DNA of 6,652 nucleotides from an uncultured Lachnospiraceae bacterium (lineage in GTDB: Bacteria > Bacillota > Clostridia > Lachnospirales > Lachnospiraceae). Numbering within the stretch: position 1 is the stretch's first letter; each line of letters begins with the position of its first letter. Shown here one piece after another: positions 1 to 6,646 of this stretch. The position numbers and the translations under genes are program-made. The notes below the pieces were generated by a model. The model ran no database searches. It was not told the DNA's origin and saw nothing but the letters and a program-made list of their open reading frames with translations. The DNA is taken from the NCBI GenBank assembly GCA_947178115.1, contig CAMWXF010000105.1, positions 1 through 6,652 of the forward strand. The letters are read 5' to 3'.

Positions 1-4
1 TTAG

Positions 5-637
5 GTATGGTCGCTTCTGATACCGGCCATCGATATGGCTAAGGAACAGGGTAAAATTGCATGGATTCCTGCAACCGTAGGTTTTCTGGGCGGGGTATTA
101 TTCCTGCTGGCGCTGGACAGTCTTATTCCGCATCTTCATCCGGAAAGCAGTAAGCCGGAGGGGATCGAAGCCAATTTAAAAAAAACAACCATGCTTGTCC
201 TTGCGGTGACACTGCATAATATCCCGGAGGGGATGTCTGTAGGCGTGACTTTTGCGGGCGCACTCCTGGGCAATACGGGCATCACCATGGCGGGAGCATT
301 TGCGCTTGCATTGGGGATCGCCATTCAGAATTTTCCGGAAGGAGCGATCATCTCCATGCCGCTGCGCGGAGAAGGAATCTCGAAGCTTCGGGCTTTTGTC
401 TACGGCTCCCTGTCAGGAGTTGTGGAACCCGTTGCGGCTGCGTTTACCATACTGCTTGCCGAGCAGATTGTGTCTGCGCTTCCCTATCTGCTTGCCTTTG
501 CGGCGGGCGCCATGATCTATGTAGTGGTGGAGGAATTGATACCTGAGTCACAGGTGGGGGAACACAGCAATATCGGAACCATCGGAGTTGCCGCCGGGTT
601 TGTGATCATGATGATACTGGATGTGGCGCTCGGATAG
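5..637 (+). CDS. ZIP-family divalent metal transporter, 5'-incomplete
   Basis: This is the C-terminal part of a ZIP (ZupT/GufA-like) membrane transporter, a family that moves zinc and other divalent metals into the cytoplasm. Numbering from the ATG at base 35, the two metal-site helices are visible: HNIPEG at residues 61-66 and QNFPEG at 98-103. A glutamate-rich EELIPES segment lies near residue 166, and hydrophobic helices continue to the C-terminus. The frame also reads VWSLLIPAID before that ATG, a segment that belongs inside ZIP proteins, so the ATG at 35 is not a true start; it has no ribosome binding site. The family usually has about 250-270 residues, so one or two N-terminal helices are missing. 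The frame is closed by TAG at bases 2-4, which suggests a nonsense mutation, frameshift or sequence error at the window edge. Family assignment is firm; whether the gene is intact is not. Confidence 0.85.
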   Translation, partial: VWSLLIPAIDMAKEQGKIAWIPATVGFLGGVLFLLALDSLIPHLHPESSKPEGIEANLKKTTMLVLAVTLHNIPEGMSVGVTFAGALLGNTGITMAGAFALALGIAIQNFPEGAIISMPLRGEGISKLRAFVYGSLSGVVEPVAAAFTILLAEQIVSALPYLLAFAAGAMIYVVVEELIPESQVGEHSNIGTIGVAAGFVIMMILDVALG

Positions 638-646
638 ATTCCAATA

Positions 647-675
647 TTGAAGTCGGGATAGATATCGTGTATAAT
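647..675 (+). promoter_or_regulatory. Sigma-A type promoter of the chemoreceptor gene
   Basis: A -35 box TTGAAG (647-652) is followed by a 17-bp spacer and a perfect -10 box TATAAT (670-675). Transcription would start near 682, giving a leader of about 34 bases that contains the AGGAGG site of the next gene. The promoter lies in the only gap between the ZIP gene and the chemoreceptor gene, so the latter appears to be transcribed on its own. The match is good but read by eye. Confidence 0.7.
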
Positions 676-691
676 ATGGATGCTATTATAC
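669..691. repeat. 8-bp palindrome across the -10 box (possible operator)
   Basis: GTATAATA (669-676) and TATTATAC (684-691) are exact reverse complements separated by seven bases. The left arm contains the -10 hexamer and the right arm covers the expected first transcribed bases. A repressor bound here would block RNA polymerase. The dyad is AT-rich, so a chance origin is possible, and no regulator gene is present in the window. Confidence 0.4.
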
Positions 692-700
692 TGGCGATTC

Positions 701-706
701 AGGAGG
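701..706 (+). promoter_or_regulatory. Ribosome binding site that fixes the chemoreceptor start
   Basis: AGGAGG sits nine bases before the ATG at 716. An in-frame ATG at 680 has no comparable site upstream and would fall at or before the predicted transcription start. The start is therefore placed at 716. Confidence 0.85.
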
Positions 707-715
707 TTACACGCA

Positions 716-1993
716 ATGAAGACAATAAAAGGGAAACTGATGATCATTGTTTCGATAACGTCTTTTGCCGTTTTGTTTATCGGTTCTGTCGTGAGCGCTT
801 TGAGTATCGGGAAGGCTGACACGGGCAGTGCGGTCGGCGCAGGACTTGTGATTGGCGTGATCGGAATGGCGGCGGTTGATTTGATCGTAGGAACCACGTT
901 CAATAAGGCGCTGCGTCCGCTGGCGGAGCTTAAGCAATTCGCGACAGGTAATTTCAGCGGACAGGGGAGTGTGGGCAGTAAGGCAAAGGTGGCAGACGGA
1001 TTTAAGGATGAGATGGAAGAAGTTACATATGCTACCAGCAGCATTAAGCAGCACATCAAGGAGATTACCACGGGCACGAATGAGGAAGCGACGAGCATAG
1101 CCGAGACTGCTTCGGCGGCGTATACAGAAATGGCGACCCTGAATAATAATATTGATGAGATGGACCAGATTATGGAGAGTCTCATTGGTCAGGTCGAGGA
1201 AGCGGCTGAAGTGACACGATCCATCAGTACGGCAAGCAATGAGATCGGTGCGGTTGTGGATGACGTTGCGCACAAAGCTACCGATTCTGCGGGTGCTTCC
1301 AAAGAGATTAATACACGTGCGGAAGAATTGTATGAGAGTACAGTAGAGTCTAAGAAGCAGGCGAGTCTGATCTATCGCAGCACGGAGCGTGAATTGGAGC
1401 ATGCGCTGAAGGAAGTGGAGAAGATTGAGATCATCAAAAATTTGTCGCAGGAGATCGGCGGTATTGCCAGCCAGACGAATCTGATTGCGTTAAATGCAGC
1501 AATCGAGGCGGCAAGAGCCGGCGAGGCGGGCAAAGGATTCGCTGTGGTTGCCGATGAAGTGCGGAGTCTGGCGGAGAATTCACAGGTCACAGTCGATAAG
1601 ATACAGAAAGTAATAGATGAAGTGGTGAGTTCCGTTATGGATTTAAGAGACAGCGCCACGAAGCTGTTAAGCTTCATGACGGATCACGTGATTCAGGATT
1701 ATCATTCCATGGTGACCACGGCCGAGCAGTATCAGAAGGATGCGGCATTCTTCGACAATGTTGCCAGTGAACTGGGAGCGGCATCCGAGCAAATGGGTGC
1801 TTCCGTGGAGGAGATGCTGGCATCCCTGCAGACGGTGACAGGATTAAACAGCGTGATTGCCGACGGAGTCCACAACGTGGCGGAGGCTATGCAGCATACC
1901 AATGTCGGTTCTGAGGAGATCCTGCGCAAAATGTCGATTCTGGAAAGAAGCAGCCGGTCCCTGCAGGAGATCGCGTCGACATTTAAGATCTGA
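716..1993 (+). CDS. Methyl-accepting chemotaxis protein with minimal sensor region
   Basis: This 425-aa transmembrane chemoreceptor would control CheA kinase through CheW in the chemotaxis array. Two hydrophobic helices (about residues 8-31 and 39-62) are separated by only about seven residues, so there is no extracellular ligand-binding domain. A HAMP-like region follows (about 64-118; [16 protein letters not shown] is the first helix), then a long coiled-coil signalling domain. The highly conserved hairpin tip spans about 250-284 and includes [20 protein letters not shown] and [14 protein letters not shown]. Long, roughly matched arms flank the tip, and the C-terminus is [10 protein letters not shown] with no CheR/CheB-docking pentapeptide visible. 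The family commonly has 500-660 residues; the shortfall is in the missing sensor. It may sense a membrane or cytoplasmic cue or act with a partner, which is inference. It has its own promoter and converges on the symporter gene with an 11-bp overlap. Confidence 0.95.
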   Translation: MKTIKGKLMIIVSITSFAVLFIGSVVSALSIGKADTGSAVGAGLVIGVIGMAAVDLIVGTTFNKALRPLAELKQFATGNFSGQGSVGSKAKVADGFKDEMEEVTYATSSIKQHIKEITTGTNEEATSIAETASAAYTEMATLNNNIDEMDQIMESLIGQVEEAAEVTRSISTASNEIGAVVDDVAHKATDSAGASKEINTRAEELYESTVESKKQASLIYRSTERELEHALKEVEKIEIIKNLSQEIGGIASQTNLIALNAAIEAARAGEAGKGFAVVADEVRSLAENSQVTVDKIQKVIDEVVSSVMDLRDSATKLLSFMTDHVIQDYHSMVTTAEQYQKDAAFFDNVASELGAASEQMGASVEEMLASLQTVTGLNSVIADGVHNVAEAMQHTNVGSEEILRKMSILERSSRSLQEIASTFKI

Positions 1994-3278
1994 TATGTTT
2001 TTGCAGGCAGTAGAGTGCCAGCACATTGGGCAGTACCATAAGGGCGTTGATCAGATCCGTGCTCTCCCAGACGAGACGCATCGGGATGATAGCGCCGAGA
2101 TAGATCATTATAGTATAAGCGAGCTTATAGAACGGGATACCTTTTTTACCCATTAGGTATTCCGTTGCTTTTTCTCCGAAGTATGACCAGCCGATCAACG
2201 TGGTGACAGCGAAGGCGGCGAGCGAAATTGTAAGAAAAGCATCCCCTACATAGGGCAGATGCGCGAAAGCTGCCGCAGTCAGTCCGGTCTCGGCGGCGCC
2301 TGTGACGGAGGCCGGGTCATAGAGCATGTTGGCGACGATAACCAGCCCGGTGATCAGACACATGACCACGGTGTCCCAGAATACGGCAGTCATGGATACA
2401 TACGCTTGTATGCGGGGGTCCTTGACATGGGAGGCTGCTGCGGCGATGGCGGAAGTACCGATTCCCGCTTCATTGGTGAAGAGTCCTCTGGCGATGCCGT
2501 AGCGTACGGCGTGCTGTAGGGCTGCGCCTGCCATACCGCCGACCATGGAGCGGAAGCCGAAAGCGCTTTTAAGGATCAGCACACAGGTATCGATCAGTAC
2601 GCTTCGATAGAGAATCAGCAGCAGTACACAACCCAACAGATAGACGAAGCTGATGGCCGGAACCGTGCGCTCGCACAGATTGGCAATACTGCGGACACCG
2701 CCCAGAATCACCGCCGCGGTGAGAAAGGCCAGAACGATGCCCACCAGATGGGGCGACAGACCGAAGGAAGCGGAGGCCGCCTGTGTGACGGAATTCGCCT
2801 GTGTGGTACAGCCGACACCGAAAGCGGCAAGCAGTGTACAGAAGGCATACAGACTGCCAAGTTTTTTGTTATGTAAACCATTTTTTAACACGTACATCGG
2901 ACCGCCGACATAGGAGCCGTCATCACGGCGGCTGCGAAACAGGACGCTTAAGTAACATTCGCTGTATGCGGTAGCCATGCCCAGAATACCGGTGATCCAG
3001 CACCAGAAGATGGCACCCGGGCCGCCCAGCGCTACGGCGGTGGAAACGCCGATGATATTGCCGGTGCCCAGCGTAGCTGCCAGTGTGGTGGCGAGAGCGG
3101 AGAAGGGTGACAGGTTCTGCTCCGTATTGTCGGCTTTGCCCAGAGAGAGCTTCAAGGCATAGAAGAGATTGCGCTGCGGGAAATGCAGCTTTACGGTAAA
3201 ATAGATGTGCGTGCCTAACAGCAGCGCAAGCAGGGGAAATCCCCAGATCAGGTCGTTGAGTCGCTCCAGTATTGACAT
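1983..3278 (-). CDS. Sodium:alanine/glycine symporter, AGCS family
   Basis: A 431-aa polytopic membrane protein that takes up alanine or glycine with sodium ions. Family hallmarks are the N-terminal [20 protein letters not shown], the [20 protein letters not shown] segment (residues 70-89) followed by [22 protein letters not shown] (125-135), and [20 protein letters not shown] (265-284), with about ten to eleven hydrophobic helices. The family usually has 440-490 residues, so this is slightly short but complete. The start is set at 3278 because the frame upstream, although open to 3539, overlaps the next gene and encodes no family-like sequence. The ribosome binding site is weak: GGAAAG at 3295-3290, 11 bases before the ATG. 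Its stop lies inside the end of the chemoreceptor gene. Family identity is firm; which amino acid it carries is not shown by sequence. Confidence 0.93.
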   Translation of the reverse strand: MSILERLNDLIWGFPLLALLLGTHIYFTVKLHFPQRNLFYALKLSLGKADNTEQNLSPFSALATTLAATLGTGNIIGVSTAVALGGPGAIFWCWITGILGMATAYSECYLSVLFRSRRDDGSYVGGPMYVLKNGLHNKKLGSLYAFCTLLAAFGVGCTTQANSVTQAASASFGLSPHLVGIVLAFLTAAVILGGVRSIANLCERTVPAISFVYLLGCVLLLILYRSVLIDTCVLILKSAFGFRSMVGGMAGAALQHAVRYGIARGLFTNEAGIGTSAIAAAASHVKDPRIQAYVSMTAVFWDTVVMCLITGLVIVANMLYDPASVTGAAETGLTAAAFAHLPYVGDAFLTISLAAFAVTTLIGWSYFGEKATEYLMGKKGIPFYKLAYTIMIYLGAIIPMRLVWESTDLINALMVLPNVLALYCLQKHIRS

Positions 3279-3389
3279 AGACGGTATCGCTTTCCGCTCG
3301 ATTATATTTTCAGTATATAAATATGGGGCGGTAAAAAGAACTAAAATGTGGTAAGATGGATAAGAAGCGGGACGATCGGAGATTTCGGA
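3279..3389. promoter_or_regulatory. Divergent promoter region between symporter and three-gene unit
   Basis: This AT-rich gap separates two divergent starts and must hold promoters for both. For the minus strand, TATACT (3317-3312) with TTCTTT (3340-3335) at 17-bp spacing is the best fit and leaves a leader holding the symporter's ribosome binding site. TATAAT (3306-3301) is a better -10 box but lacks a -35 and lies very close to the start. For the plus strand, TAAAAT (3342-3347) and TAAGAT (3352-3357) are possible -10 boxes, with no convincing -35. A short dyad, TTATAT (3302-3307) and ATATAA (3315-3320), falls among these boxes. The function follows from gene layout; the exact boxes are uncertain. 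Confidence 0.5.
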
Positions 3390-3776
3390 ATGGAGATTAC
3401 TATGGAAGAGAGAGCATATGAATGGGCACGTGCACTGTGTCATTATGCGGGTGAAGGAGAAACGTTTCTGCAGGAATTCTGGCAGATGCTGACACAGTCG
3501 GAAGGGGTCTTTCGAGAATTTACATATTATCTGGAACATCAGGATTTCTTATGTGAGTATAAGATAGCGGGATACAGTGTAGTAGACCTGATGGTCTGGC
3601 AGATGGATCACTTCAAGGCACAGATGGATCGGGGCAGAGATGATATGAAGAACAATGGGGATAAGATGTTACTGATGGCATTTCATACCATGCTTAAGAT
3701 GGAGCGTGATCCGGAGCGGTATGTGAATCTGTTGCAGACCGAGACAGGGACGGATTATCCTGAGAAATATAAATAA
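3390..3776 (+). CDS. Conserved-looking small soluble protein of unknown function
   Basis: I do not recognise this 128-aa protein. It has no signal peptide or membrane helix, looks mainly alpha-helical, and is rich in aromatic and acidic residues. Notable stretches are ERAYEWARALCHYAGEGE near the N-terminus, FREFTYYLEHQDFLCEYKIA (residues 41-60), VVDLMVWQMDHFKAQMDR (64-81) and a tail ending TGTDYPEKYK. Two cysteines (17 and 55) are widely spaced and form no metal motif. The start is uncertain: ATG 3390 has GGAG eight bases upstream, while ATG 3402 has GGAG six bases upstream and would give 124 residues. A GTG at 3348 is unsupported. It is the first gene of a tight unit, 20 bp before the NdpA-like gene, so cotranscription is likely and a functional link is possible. 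Clean frame, ribosome binding site and context make it a real gene. Confidence 0.82.
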   Translation: MEITMEERAYEWARALCHYAGEGETFLQEFWQMLTQSEGVFREFTYYLEHQDFLCEYKIAGYSVVDLMVWQMDHFKAQMDRGRDDMKNNGDKMLLMAFHTMLKMERDPERYVNLLQTETGTDYPEKYK

Positions 3777-3796
3777 GAATGGGAGAAGTACATAGG

Positions 3797-4822
3797 ATGA
3801 ATAAAGAAGAGATCAGAATTAAGAATGTGATCGTACATATTCTGGATTCTACCATCGGCATGCCGGTGTTGTCGGATACGGAACTGGAATACGGCTCTGA
3901 GGTAGCGGAGTTTCTGAAAGAACATATCGCGCGGATCAGTTCCGGAGACGATGCGAAGGAGTGTCGTTTTTATAAAGAGGAATCGGAGGTATACCATCTG
4001 CTGAACGCCTATGCGGACGAAGATTTCGTGTCGGTCAGTAAGGATATTGCCACGCAGCTCTATGGGATCATGAATAGCAACATAGATATTCCGGCGGCGG
4101 ATCTGATGGTGGTGCGTTTTAAGGAGGGGGAGGATGAGTATCTGGCTCTTCTCAAGATGAATTATAAGTCCCTCTACACGCATCGCACGATGGCGACAGA
4201 GGACGGCGAGGGCAACAGCAATGAGATCATCCGGCATAAGTCGATTCTTCCTTCGGAAACCCAGCGGTTGACGGAAGCGGCGATCATAAGGCTGCAGGAT
4301 CTGGCATTGTGGGTGATCGAGAAAAAGTATGAGGTGAACGGAGAGAAGACCAACTATTTCTCTTTTCTCTTCTTAAAGTGCAGCGCGCATCTGTCGCATA
4401 AATCCAAACTGTCCATCGTGAGCCGTGCTGTAGAGAGTGTGCAGAAGGAAGGATACGATGAGACGGAGCGGTTCGAGAAGCTGATGCGTGCCAAGAGCAT
4501 CATACAGGAGGAGATCGAGGAGAAGGGCGGTTTCGTGGTAGAGGAGCTGGCGGAGCGGATCTTCGAGGAACAGCCGGAATTAAAAGTGGCTTTTCAGGAT
4601 AAAATGGAAAAGTATGATATGGTGAAGGAAGAGATCCAGCCCCAGAGTGAAAATACGGTGCGTAAGTATCAAAGCCAGCATTTGTACACGGACACGGGGA
4701 TCGAGATTAAGATACCGATGGAACAGTATAAGAATCCGAGAAGCGTGGAGTTCATCACGAATCCCGACGGAACGATCTCGGTGCTGATCAAGAATATCGA
4801 ACATCTGGAAGCGAAGCTGTAG
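3797..4822 (+). CDS. NdpA/YejK-type nucleoid-associated protein
   Basis: A 341-aa cytoplasmic protein matching the 37-kDa nucleoid-associated family (PF04245; E. coli YejK/NdpA, about 335 residues), whose members associate with the nucleoid; the molecular role is poorly defined. The N-terminus has the family pattern (IKNVIVHILDSTIGMPVLSD, residues 8-27). A central core contains DLMVVRFKEGEDEYLALLKM (102-121) followed by NYKSLYTH, and a helical region has LSIVSRAVESVQKEGYDE (205-222). The C-terminal part, GIEIKIPMEQY to TNPDGTISVLIKNIEHLE, resembles the family's closing segment. The start at 3797 is preferred over ATG 3779 because GGGAG (3781-3785) lies upstream of it and overlaps the earlier ATG. 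It is flanked by gaps of 20 and 19 bp in a three-gene unit. The family call rests on remembered patterns, not a search. Confidence 0.85.
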   Translation: MNKEEIRIKNVIVHILDSTIGMPVLSDTELEYGSEVAEFLKEHIARISSGDDAKECRFYKEESEVYHLLNAYADEDFVSVSKDIATQLYGIMNSNIDIPAADLMVVRFKEGEDEYLALLKMNYKSLYTHRTMATEDGEGNSNEIIRHKSILPSETQRLTEAAIIRLQDLALWVIEKKYEVNGEKTNYFSFLFLKCSAHLSHKSKLSIVSRAVESVQKEGYDETERFEKLMRAKSIIQEEIEEKGGFVVEELAERIFEEQPELKVAFQDKMEKYDMVKEEIQPQSENTVRKYQSQHLYTDTGIEIKIPMEQYKNPRSVEFITNPDGTISVLIKNIEHLEAKL

Positions 4823-4827
4823 AAAGC

Positions 4828-4832
4828 AGGAG
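4828..4832 (+). promoter_or_regulatory. Ribosome binding site of the DUF2974 hydrolase gene
   Basis: AGGAG is centred in the 19-bp gap and ends nine bases before the ATG at 4842. It begins six bases after the NdpA-like stop codon, which supports cotranscription with independent initiation at the hydrolase start. Confidence 0.75.
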
Positions 4833-4841
4833 TGGAAGCGT

Positions 4842-6005
4842 ATGGGGACGATATTGGATTATCTGAAAGAATACGGTGATTATACCTTGCAGGAGAAGCC
4901 TCTTAGCGAAGTGGACAGTCTGGTGCTCAGTCAGTTTGCTTATCTGAAATTCGACGAGGTGGCGCCCGGTGCCGATGAGGAACAGACCATGGTGAGTCTG
5001 CGTGAGATTGCTGAGCATGAAAAGTATGACAGCCTGTACGGTGATGAACGCTATCGGAAGGAGAACACGGCGCTTTTTCAGGCAATGTATCATGGCAGAC
5101 GTTTCGGTGGTCTGAAAGTTGAAAGTTATGTAAACTATATTGACCTTGAGACGGAGACGCAGTTTTCGGCGGTGACATTTCTTCTGCCGAACGGCATAAG
5201 CTATGTGGCATATCGCGGAACCGATGAGAACATCGTGGGATGGAAAGAAGATATGAATCTTGCCTTTTCCGAGCCGGTGCGCGGACAGTATATGAGCGTG
5301 GACTATTTGGAACGCGTGGCACGCAGGATACAAGGGGATTTCTATGTGGGCGGACACTCTAAGGGCGGCAATCTGGCCACTTATGCCAGCATGAACTGCC
5401 GGGAAGAGGTGCGGCGTCGCATCTTTGCAATCTTCGATCACGACGGACCGGGATTCCGGCCGGAAGTGAAGGAGCAGAGCGCTTACGACGAGATCGCAGA
5501 CAGAATCCATAAGACGATACCGCATTCTTCTTTAGTGGGAATGCTTCTGTATACGGACGGCGCTTACCGGGTAGTGGAAAGCAAAACCATTGGGCTGGCT
5601 CAGCATAATCCTTATACATGGCTGGTGGATGGCGATCACTTCCGGATCGTCGAGGAACTATACGAGGGCCGCAGGTTCATGGATGAGGCGTTAAACCAGT
5701 GGATTCTATCACTGGATCAGGAGCAGATGCACACCTTTGTAGATACTTTCTATCAGATCATACTTGCTTCCGAGACCGATAATCTGATCGACTTTACCGC
5801 CAACTGGTTTCAAAGCATACAAAAGATCAGCGCGGCGCTTAAGGAGATCGATCCGGAAACCGGCAAGATAATGATTCGAATCATGAAGTCTCTCTTTGAC
5901 ATTGTCTCGCTGAATGCCAAGGAACGGGTAAAGAGCAGGACTGAACTGCAAAGAGAGAGATTCGATGAGGGGATGCTGCAGTTGGAGCAGATGTTTACGA
6001 AATAG
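4842..6005 (+). CDS. DUF2974 (Mbeg1-like) alpha/beta-hydrolase
   Basis: A 387-aa protein with a lipase-like alpha/beta-hydrolase core and no signal peptide or membrane helix, so probably cytoplasmic. SYVAYRGTDENIVGWKEDMN (residues 120-139) matches the YRGT strand of class 3 lipase-like folds. VGGHSKGGNLATYAS (169-183) is the nucleophile elbow with Ser173. FDHDGPGF (198-205) offers Asp199 or Asp201 for the triad, and His255 or His266 (LVDGDHFRIVE) are candidate catalytic histidines. The N-terminal 100 residues (TILDYLKEYGDYTLQEKPLS, LSQFAYLKFDEV) and the HSKGG elbow fit DUF2974. The C-terminal third (about 280-387) is helical and charged with no motif I know. Substrate is unknown; an esterase, lipase or thioesterase activity is inference. 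It is the last gene of the three-gene unit and overlaps the convergent amidotransferase gene by 11 bp. Confidence 0.88.
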   Translation: MGTILDYLKEYGDYTLQEKPLSEVDSLVLSQFAYLKFDEVAPGADEEQTMVSLREIAEHEKYDSLYGDERYRKENTALFQAMYHGRRFGGLKVESYVNYIDLETETQFSAVTFLLPNGISYVAYRGTDENIVGWKEDMNLAFSEPVRGQYMSVDYLERVARRIQGDFYVGGHSKGGNLATYASMNCREEVRRRIFAIFDHDGPGFRPEVKEQSAYDEIADRIHKTIPHSSLVGMLLYTDGAYRVVESKTIGLAQHNPYTWLVDGDHFRIVEELYEGRRFMDEALNQWILSLDQEQMHTFVDTFYQIILASETDNLIDFTANWFQSIQKISAALKEIDPETGKIMIRIMKSLFDIVSLNAKERVKSRTELQRERFDEGMLQLEQMFTK

Positions 6006-6639
6006 GCTGCTGTGCGGCGAAGTATCGTAAGAGATGTTCGCCGCCGGCCTCCGTCATGCGTTCGGGATGCCACTGAACGGCCATGACGGGCAGACTTGTG
6101 TGCATGATTCCCTCGATCATATTGTCGCCGGAGCGGCATACGGCAGTAAGCCCGCCGCCCAGTCGGTCCACAGCCTGATGGTGGGCGGAATTGACCTGCG
6201 TACTTGTACCGTATAGCTGATAGAAGAAATCCATGCGGTTCAGTCCGTTGTGATAGACATAGTGGTATTGATCCTTACCGATCCACTTGTGCATATCTGC
6301 GGTGTCGATATCCTGTATGATCGTTCCGCCGAGCTGTACGTTGATTAGCTGCATCCCTTTGCATATGCCCAGTATGGGCTTTTTTTGTTTCATAAAAAAG
6401 CTGAGCGCCTGCAGCTGTATGATATCCAGTTCCGTATCAATATTATAGGAACCGTGGTTGCTCTGCCCGAAGAAGGCGGGGGTGATGTCACCGCCGCCGG
6501 GCAGCAGCAGATGACTGGCAAGCGCTGCTTCCTCCACAGACAACGTGGTGATATAAGGAATCTCCAGACGATGGAGAGCAGTTTCGTAGTTGTGTGTGGC
6601 GTCGGCGCGCCCGACGATTGCGATAGCGGTAGATGGCAT
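5995..6639 (-). CDS. Gamma-glutamyl-gamma-aminobutyrate hydrolase family protein (peptidase C26)
   Basis: A 214-aa cytoplasmic class I glutamine-amidotransferase-like hydrolase, related to PuuD, which cleaves gamma-glutamyl-GABA in putrescine breakdown. The parts are in order: LLLPGGGDITPAFFGQ (residues 44-59), the nucleophile elbow PILGICKGMQLINVQLGG with Cys93 (88-105), NSAHHQAVDRLGGGL (150-164), and VQWHPER with His191 and Glu193 completing the triad. It is compact; many relatives have about 230-255 residues, the saving being mainly in the N-terminal part. The start at 6639 is supported by GAGGA (6651-6647) seven bases upstream. Its substrate could be another gamma-glutamyl compound, as no putrescine genes are visible nearby. 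The promoter lies beyond the window. Its stop lies inside the end of the hydrolase gene. Confidence 0.92.
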   Translation of the reverse strand: MPSTAIAIVGRADATHNYETALHRLEIPYITTLSVEEAALASHLLLPGGGDITPAFFGQSNHGSYNIDTELDIIQLQALSFFMKQKKPILGICKGMQLINVQLGGTIIQDIDTADMHKWIGKDQYHYVYHNGLNRMDFFYQLYGTSTQVNSAHHQAVDRLGGGLTAVCRSGDNMIEGIMHTSLPVMAVQWHPERMTEAGGEHLLRYFAAQQPIS

Positions 6640-6646
6640 AGGATGT

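Noticed and set aside
2..4. TAG read as a sense codon (pyrrolysine or recoding) in the ZIP gene
   Set aside because: TAG ends three genes in this window at sensible C-termini, and ZIP proteins have no known recoded residue; mutation or sequence error is simpler.
680..715. Upstream ATG at 680 for the chemoreceptor
   Set aside because: It falls at the predicted transcription start without a ribosome binding site, while ATG 716 follows AGGAGG at ideal spacing.
517..1402. Two long minus-strand frames opposite the ZIP end and the chemoreceptor (517-1185 and 707-1402)
   Set aside because: They overlap each other and a clearly coding gene, have no family-like sequence, and the low-complexity Ser/Thr/Ile/Arg-rich products are typical of antisense readings.
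2008..2025. GGCA/TGCC hairpin just after the chemoreceptor stop as a terminator
   Set aside because: The stem is only four base pairs and the T-run precedes rather than follows it, so it does not fit an intrinsic terminator.
3279..3539. N-terminal extension of the symporter by 87 residues
   Set aside because: The extension overlaps the divergent small-protein gene and reads through the promoter gap with no family resemblance; family members begin near [13 protein letters not shown].
3755..4237. 160-codon minus-strand frame opposite the NdpA-like gene
   Set aside because: Its composition is unstructured and no ribosome binding site or family pattern is visible; the sense frame matches a known family.
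4788..5525. 245-codon minus-strand frame opposite the hydrolase gene
   Set aside because: It lies wholly within recognised coding sequence apart from a short gap, shows no domain, and the sense strand carries clear catalytic motifs.
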